From Candidula unifasciata (lineage: Eukaryota > Mollusca > Gastropoda > Stylommatophora > Geomitridae): 64,000 nt of DNA. The notes under the pieces were generated by a model that had not been told where the DNA came from, did no database searches, and saw only the letters and a program-made list of their open reading frames with translations. Positions 60,061 through 64,000 of the stretch are shown piece by piece. The stretch spans positions 186,001-250,000 of the forward strand of contig CAJHNH020008565.1 in assembly GCA_905116865.2 (NCBI GenBank). The letters run 5' to 3'. Every line of letters begins with the position of its first letter. Positions within the stretch are counted from its first letter, which is position 1. The position numbers and the translations under genes are program-made.

Positions 60061-63000
60061 CCACCCAGTCAATACCAGTGTTTCCAACACAACATTGTGT
60101 CATCACCCAGTCAATGCCAGTGTTTCCAACACAACATTGTGTCATCACCCAGTCAATGCCAGTGTTTCCAACACAACATTGTGTCATCACCCAGTCAATA
60201 CCAGTGTTTCCAACACAACATTGTGTCATCACCCAGTCAATACCAGTGTTTCCAACACAACATTGTGTCATCACCCAGTCAATACCAGTGTTTCCAACAC
60301 AATATTGTGTCATCACCCAGTCAATACCAGTGTTTCCAACACAATATTGTGTCATCACCCAGTCAATACCAGTGTTTCCAACACAACATTGTGTCATCAC
60401 CCAGTCAATACCAGTGTTTCCAACACAATATTGTGTCATCACCCAGTCAATACCAGTGTTTCCAACACAATATTGTGTCATCACCCAGTCAATACCAGTG
60501 TTTCCAACACAACATTGTGTCATCACCCAGTCAATACCAGTGTTTCCAACACAATATTGTGTCATCACCCAATCAATACCAGTGTTTCCAACACAACATT
60601 GTGTCATCACCCAGTCAATACCAGTGTTTCCAACACAACATTGTGTCATCACCCAGTCAATACCAGTGTTTCCAACACAACATTGTGTCATCACCCAGTC
60701 AATGCCAGTGTTTCCAACACAACATTGTGTCATCACCCAGTCAATGCCGGTGTTTCCAACACAACATTGTGTCATCACCCAGTCAATACCAGTGTTTCCA
60801 ACACAACATTGTGTCATCACCCAGTCAATACCAGTGTTTCCAACACAACATTGTGTCATCACCCAGTCAATACCAGTGTTTCCAACACAACATTGTGTCA
60901 TCACCCAGTCAATACCAGTGTTTCCAAGACATGTGTTCTCCACCCGGTCAATACCAGTGTTTCCAACACAACATTGTGTCATCACCCAATCAATGCCAGT
61001 GTTTCCAAGACATGTGTTCTCCACCCGGTCAATACCAGTGTTTCCAACACAACATTGTGTCATCACCCAATCAATGCCAGTGTTTCCAAGACATGTGTTC
61101 TCCACCCGGTCAATACCAGTGTTTCCAACACAACATTGTGTCATCACCCAATCAATACCAGTGTTTCCAACACAACATTGTGTCATCACCCAGTCAATAC
61201 CAGTGTTTCCAACACAACATTGTGTCATCACCCAGTCAATACCAGTGTTTCCAACACAATATTGTGTCATCACCCAATCAATACCAGTGTTTCCAACACA
61301 ACATTGTGTCATCACCCAGTCAATACCAGTGTTTCCAACACAACATTGTGTCATCACCCAGTCAATACCAGTGTTTCCAACACAACATTGTGTCATCACC
61401 CAGTCAATGCCAGTGTTTCCAACACAACATTGTGTCATCACCCAGTCAATGCCGGTGTTTCCAACACAACATTGTGTCATCACCCAGTCAATACCAGTGT
61501 TTCCAACACAACGTTGTGTCATCACCCAGTCAATACCAGTGTTTCCAACACAACATTGTGTCATCACCCAGTCAATGCCAGTGTTTCCAACACAACATTG
61601 TGTCATCACCCAGTCAATGCCGGTGTTTCCAACACAACATTGTGTCATCACCCAGTCAATGCCAGTGTTTCCAAAACAACATTGTGTCATCACCCAGTCA
61701 ATGCCAGTGTTTCCAACACAACATTGTGTCATCACCCAGTCAATGCCAGTGTTTCCAACACAACATTGTGTCATCACCCAGTCAATACCAGTGTTTCCAA
61801 CACATTTTTTCATCACCCAGTCAATACCAGTGTTTCCAACACATTTTTTCTTCACCCAGTCAATGCCGGTGTTTCCAACACATTTTTTCATCACCCAGTC
61901 AATGCCAGTGTTTCCAACACATTTTTTCTTCACCCAGTCAATGCCAGTGTTTCCAACACATTTTTTCATCACCCAGTCAATGCCGGTGTTTCCAACACAT
62001 TTTTTCATCACCCAGTCAATGCCAGTGTTTCCAACACATTTTTTCTTCACCCAGTCAATGCGGTGTTTCCAACACATTTTTTCATCACCCAGTCAATGCC
62101 AGTGTTTCCAACACATTTTTTCATCACCCAGTCAATGCCAGTGTTTCCAACACATTTTTTCATCACCCAGTCAATGCCAGTGTTTCCAACACATTTTTTC
62201 ATCACCCAGTCAATGCCAGTGTTTCCAACACATTTTTTCATCACCCAGTCAATGCCAGTGTTTCCAACACATTTTTTCTTCACCCAGTCAATGCCGGTGT
62301 TTCCAACACATTTTTTCATCACCCAGTCAATGCCAGTGTTTCCAACACATTTTTTCATCACCCAGTCAATGCCAGTGTTTCCAACACATTTTTTCTTCAC
62401 CCAGTCAATGCCGGTGTTTCCAACACATTTTTTCATCACCCAGTCAATGCCAGTGTTTCCAACACATTTTTTCATCACCCAGTCAATGCCAGTGTTTCCA
62501 ACACATTTTTTTCATCACCCAGTCAATGCCAGTGTTTCCAACACATTTTTTCATCACCCAGTCAATGCCAGTGTTTCCAACACATTTTTTCATCACCCAG
62601 TCAATGCCAGTGTTTCCAACACATTTTTTCATCACCCAGTCAATGCCAGTGTTTCCAACACATTTTTTCTTCACCCAGTCAATGCCAGTGTTTCCAACAC
62701 ATTTTTTCATCACCCAGTCAATGCCGGTGTTTCCAACACATTTTTTCATCACCCAGTCAATGCCAGTGTTTCCAACACATTTTTTCATCACCCAGTCAAT
62801 GCCAGTGTTTCCAACACATTTTTTCTTCACCCAGTCAATGCCAGTGTTTCCAACACATTTTTTCTTCACCCAGTCAATGCCAGTGTTTCCAACACATTTT
62901 TTCTTCACCCAGTCAATGCCAGTGTTTCCAACACATTTTTTCATCACCCAGTCAATGCCGGTGTTTCCAACACATTTTTTCATCACCCAGTCAATGCCAG

Positions 63001-63343
63001 TGTTTCCAACACATTTTTTCATCACCCAGTCAATGCCAGTGTTTCCAACACATTTTTTCATCACCCAGTCAATGCCAGTGTTTCCAACACATTTTTTCAT
63101 CACCCAGTCAATGCCGGTGAAACACATTTTTTCATCACCCAGTCAATGCCGGTGAAACACATTTTTTCATCATCCAGTCAATGCCGGTGTTTCCAACACA
63201 TTTTTTCATCACCCAGTCAATGCCGGTGAAACACATTTTTTCATCACCCAGTCAATGCCGGTGAAACACATTTTTTCATCACCCAGTCAATGCCAGTGTT
63301 TCCAACACATTTTTTAATCCCCCAGTCAATGGCTATGCCAAAT
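60053..63343. repeat. 42/39-bp minisatellite, about 80 copies, grown from LINE RT
   Basis: The left part (to about 61800) has a 42-bp unit: cacccagtcaataccagtgt then ttccaacacaacattgtgtcat. The right part has a 39-bp unit in which acattgtgtcat is replaced by ttttttcat. Around 60920-61120 three 81-bp composites (39+42, with gacatgtgttctccacccgg) form a small higher-order repeat. At the right end several units are shortened by loss of tttccaac. On minus the unit reads TGIDWVMTQCCVGN or TGIDWVMKKCVGN. No gene is called on the long ORFs. Confidence 0.97.
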
Positions 63344-63430
63344 AATTAAAGCCACAGATCATTGTACAGACTAAATGAAAAAAAAAAAATGCAAGTTACA
63401 GGAGCAAAATGATTCCTAACAGCTATGATG

Positions 63431-63659
63431 CTGAAAATGTGTTGAGATAAATTACCCAGTTACATGTGCTTGTAATGCCATGACTATCTGAAAATGTGTT
63501 GAGATAAAATACCCAGTTAAATGTGCTCATAATGCCATGACTATCTGAAAATGTGTTGAGATAAAATACCCAGTTACATGTGCTTGTACAGCCATGACTA
63601 TATGAAAATGTGTTGAGATAAAAAACCCAGTTACATGTGCTAATGCCATGACTATAGCC
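63431..63659. repeat. 57-bp tandem repeat, 4 copies
   Basis: Copies of ctgaaaatgtgttgagataa followed by a segment ending in taatgccatgactat start at 63431, 63488, 63545 and about 63602. A few substitutions; the last copy is shortened. Confidence 0.93.
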
Positions 63660-63814
63660 ACTGGTCTGTTGGAGACTGGAATGAGCTCACGGGTCACTAC
63701 CAGAAGAATGAATTGCCATCACAGCACTGTTGTACATCTGAATGTCCCTGTGTGGATTCCAGGACCCTATTGTAGTGAAAACAAGAACAGACCCACTGTC
63801 TACCAAAAGCATAT

Positions 63815-64000
63815 TGTAAAAGTAGACTAACCGGGAGCTTCCTTCAAAGTCAGAGTGCATTTCCATGACAGGCAAGGAACCAACAGTATGTATACAAATG
63901 ATTCAGATCCGTAAAATGGATGCACATGCTACTCTCTGGTTCTGGAAGATTACTACAGTCCAGAAGTGGATGAACAACTAAAACTTTCTGTAGAAGTTAA
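63815..64000. repeat. 17.7-kb retroposon family, reversed copy
   Basis: The minus strand reads gcatgtgcatccattttacg, then atgcactctgactttgaagg, the core of the family, in the opposite orientation to the other copies. Cut by the window edge. No dynein exon was found between 63344 and 64000. Confidence 0.6.

Noticed and set aside
59679..63229. Open frames of more than 1,000 codons in all + frames and 702 codons on minus
   Set aside because: They coincide with the 42/39-bp array, whose units have no stops and are multiples of three. No start context, domain or splice support.
60053..63343. CRISPR-like array
   Set aside because: Units are direct head-to-tail repeats without unique spacers, in animal DNA.
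63640..63830. Transposase-like HTH (LLETGMSSRVTTRRMNCHHS)
   Set aside because: Resembles a Tc1 N-terminal helix pair, but the following sequence does not match and no ends were found; too weak to call.

Overview
The window is animal nuclear DNA: AT-rich, intron-rich and dense in repeats, with no bacterial gene organisation. The only cellular gene I can support is a large axonemal-type dynein heavy chain gene on the minus strand. It spans most of the window and continues past both ends. I rebuilt 28 consecutive exons (59942 down to 4468, about 4.25 kb of coding sequence, roughly 1,418 residues). All have GT/AG borders and the reading phase agrees at every junction. They run from the end of AAA3 through AAA4 (P-loop GLDGTGKST), the coiled-coil stalk with its microtubule-binding domain, AAA5 and into the start of AAA6. 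The N-terminal tail, linker and AAA1-2 lie to the right of the window, and most of AAA6 and the C-terminus lie to the left. The kind of repeats present (BovB/RTE-like and RNase H-bearing LINEs, several tRNA-derived SINEs, many minisatellites) suggests an invertebrate, perhaps a mollusc or another lophotrochozoan; that is inference.

Almost everything else is intron filled with mobile elements and tandem arrays. From left to right: an RNase H-type LINE fragment (1-1795), an (AT)n tract (2.4 kb), a 34-bp satellite (4.9-6.3 kb), LINE scraps (9.9-11.7 kb), one member of a dispersed 0.6-kb repeat (14.3-14.9 kb), a TSD-flanked LINE 3' end (16.1-16.6 kb), a TSD-flanked 1.1-kb non-autonomous retroposon (17.7-18.8 kb), two TTAA-flanked piggyBac-like MITEs (19.9 and 25.2 kb), a hAT-like MITE (22.1-22.6 kb), a SINE (28.3 kb), a 15-bp minisatellite (29.9-30.1 kb), a possible LTR-like block (32.4-33.8 kb), the second 0.6-kb repeat in opposite orientation (35.0-35.5 kb), a 33-bp array (37.4-38.1 kb), a TSD-flanked internally deleted LINE (39.9-41.4 kb), a broken RNase H-type LINE (42.0-43.9 kb), a 23/46-bp array interrupted by a SINE (44.7-46.0 kb), a TSD-flanked LINE with a long open RT frame (48.9-50.1 kb), a 23-bp array (51.2-51.6 kb), an internally deleted Tc1/mariner-like element (54.1-54.4 kb), a 19-bp array (58.3-59.3 kb) and a 3.3-kb 42/39-bp array (60.05-63.34 kb).

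The most striking structure is the 3.3-kb array. On the minus strand its unit translates to part of a LINE reverse transcriptase. RT-like sequence flanks it on both sides, so it looks like a minisatellite grown inside the RT palm region of a retrotransposon that sits in an intron just upstream of a dynein exon. The very long open frames over it (more than 1,000 codons in three + frames, 702 on minus) are a by-product of stop-free units whose length is a multiple of three. They are not annotated as proteins.
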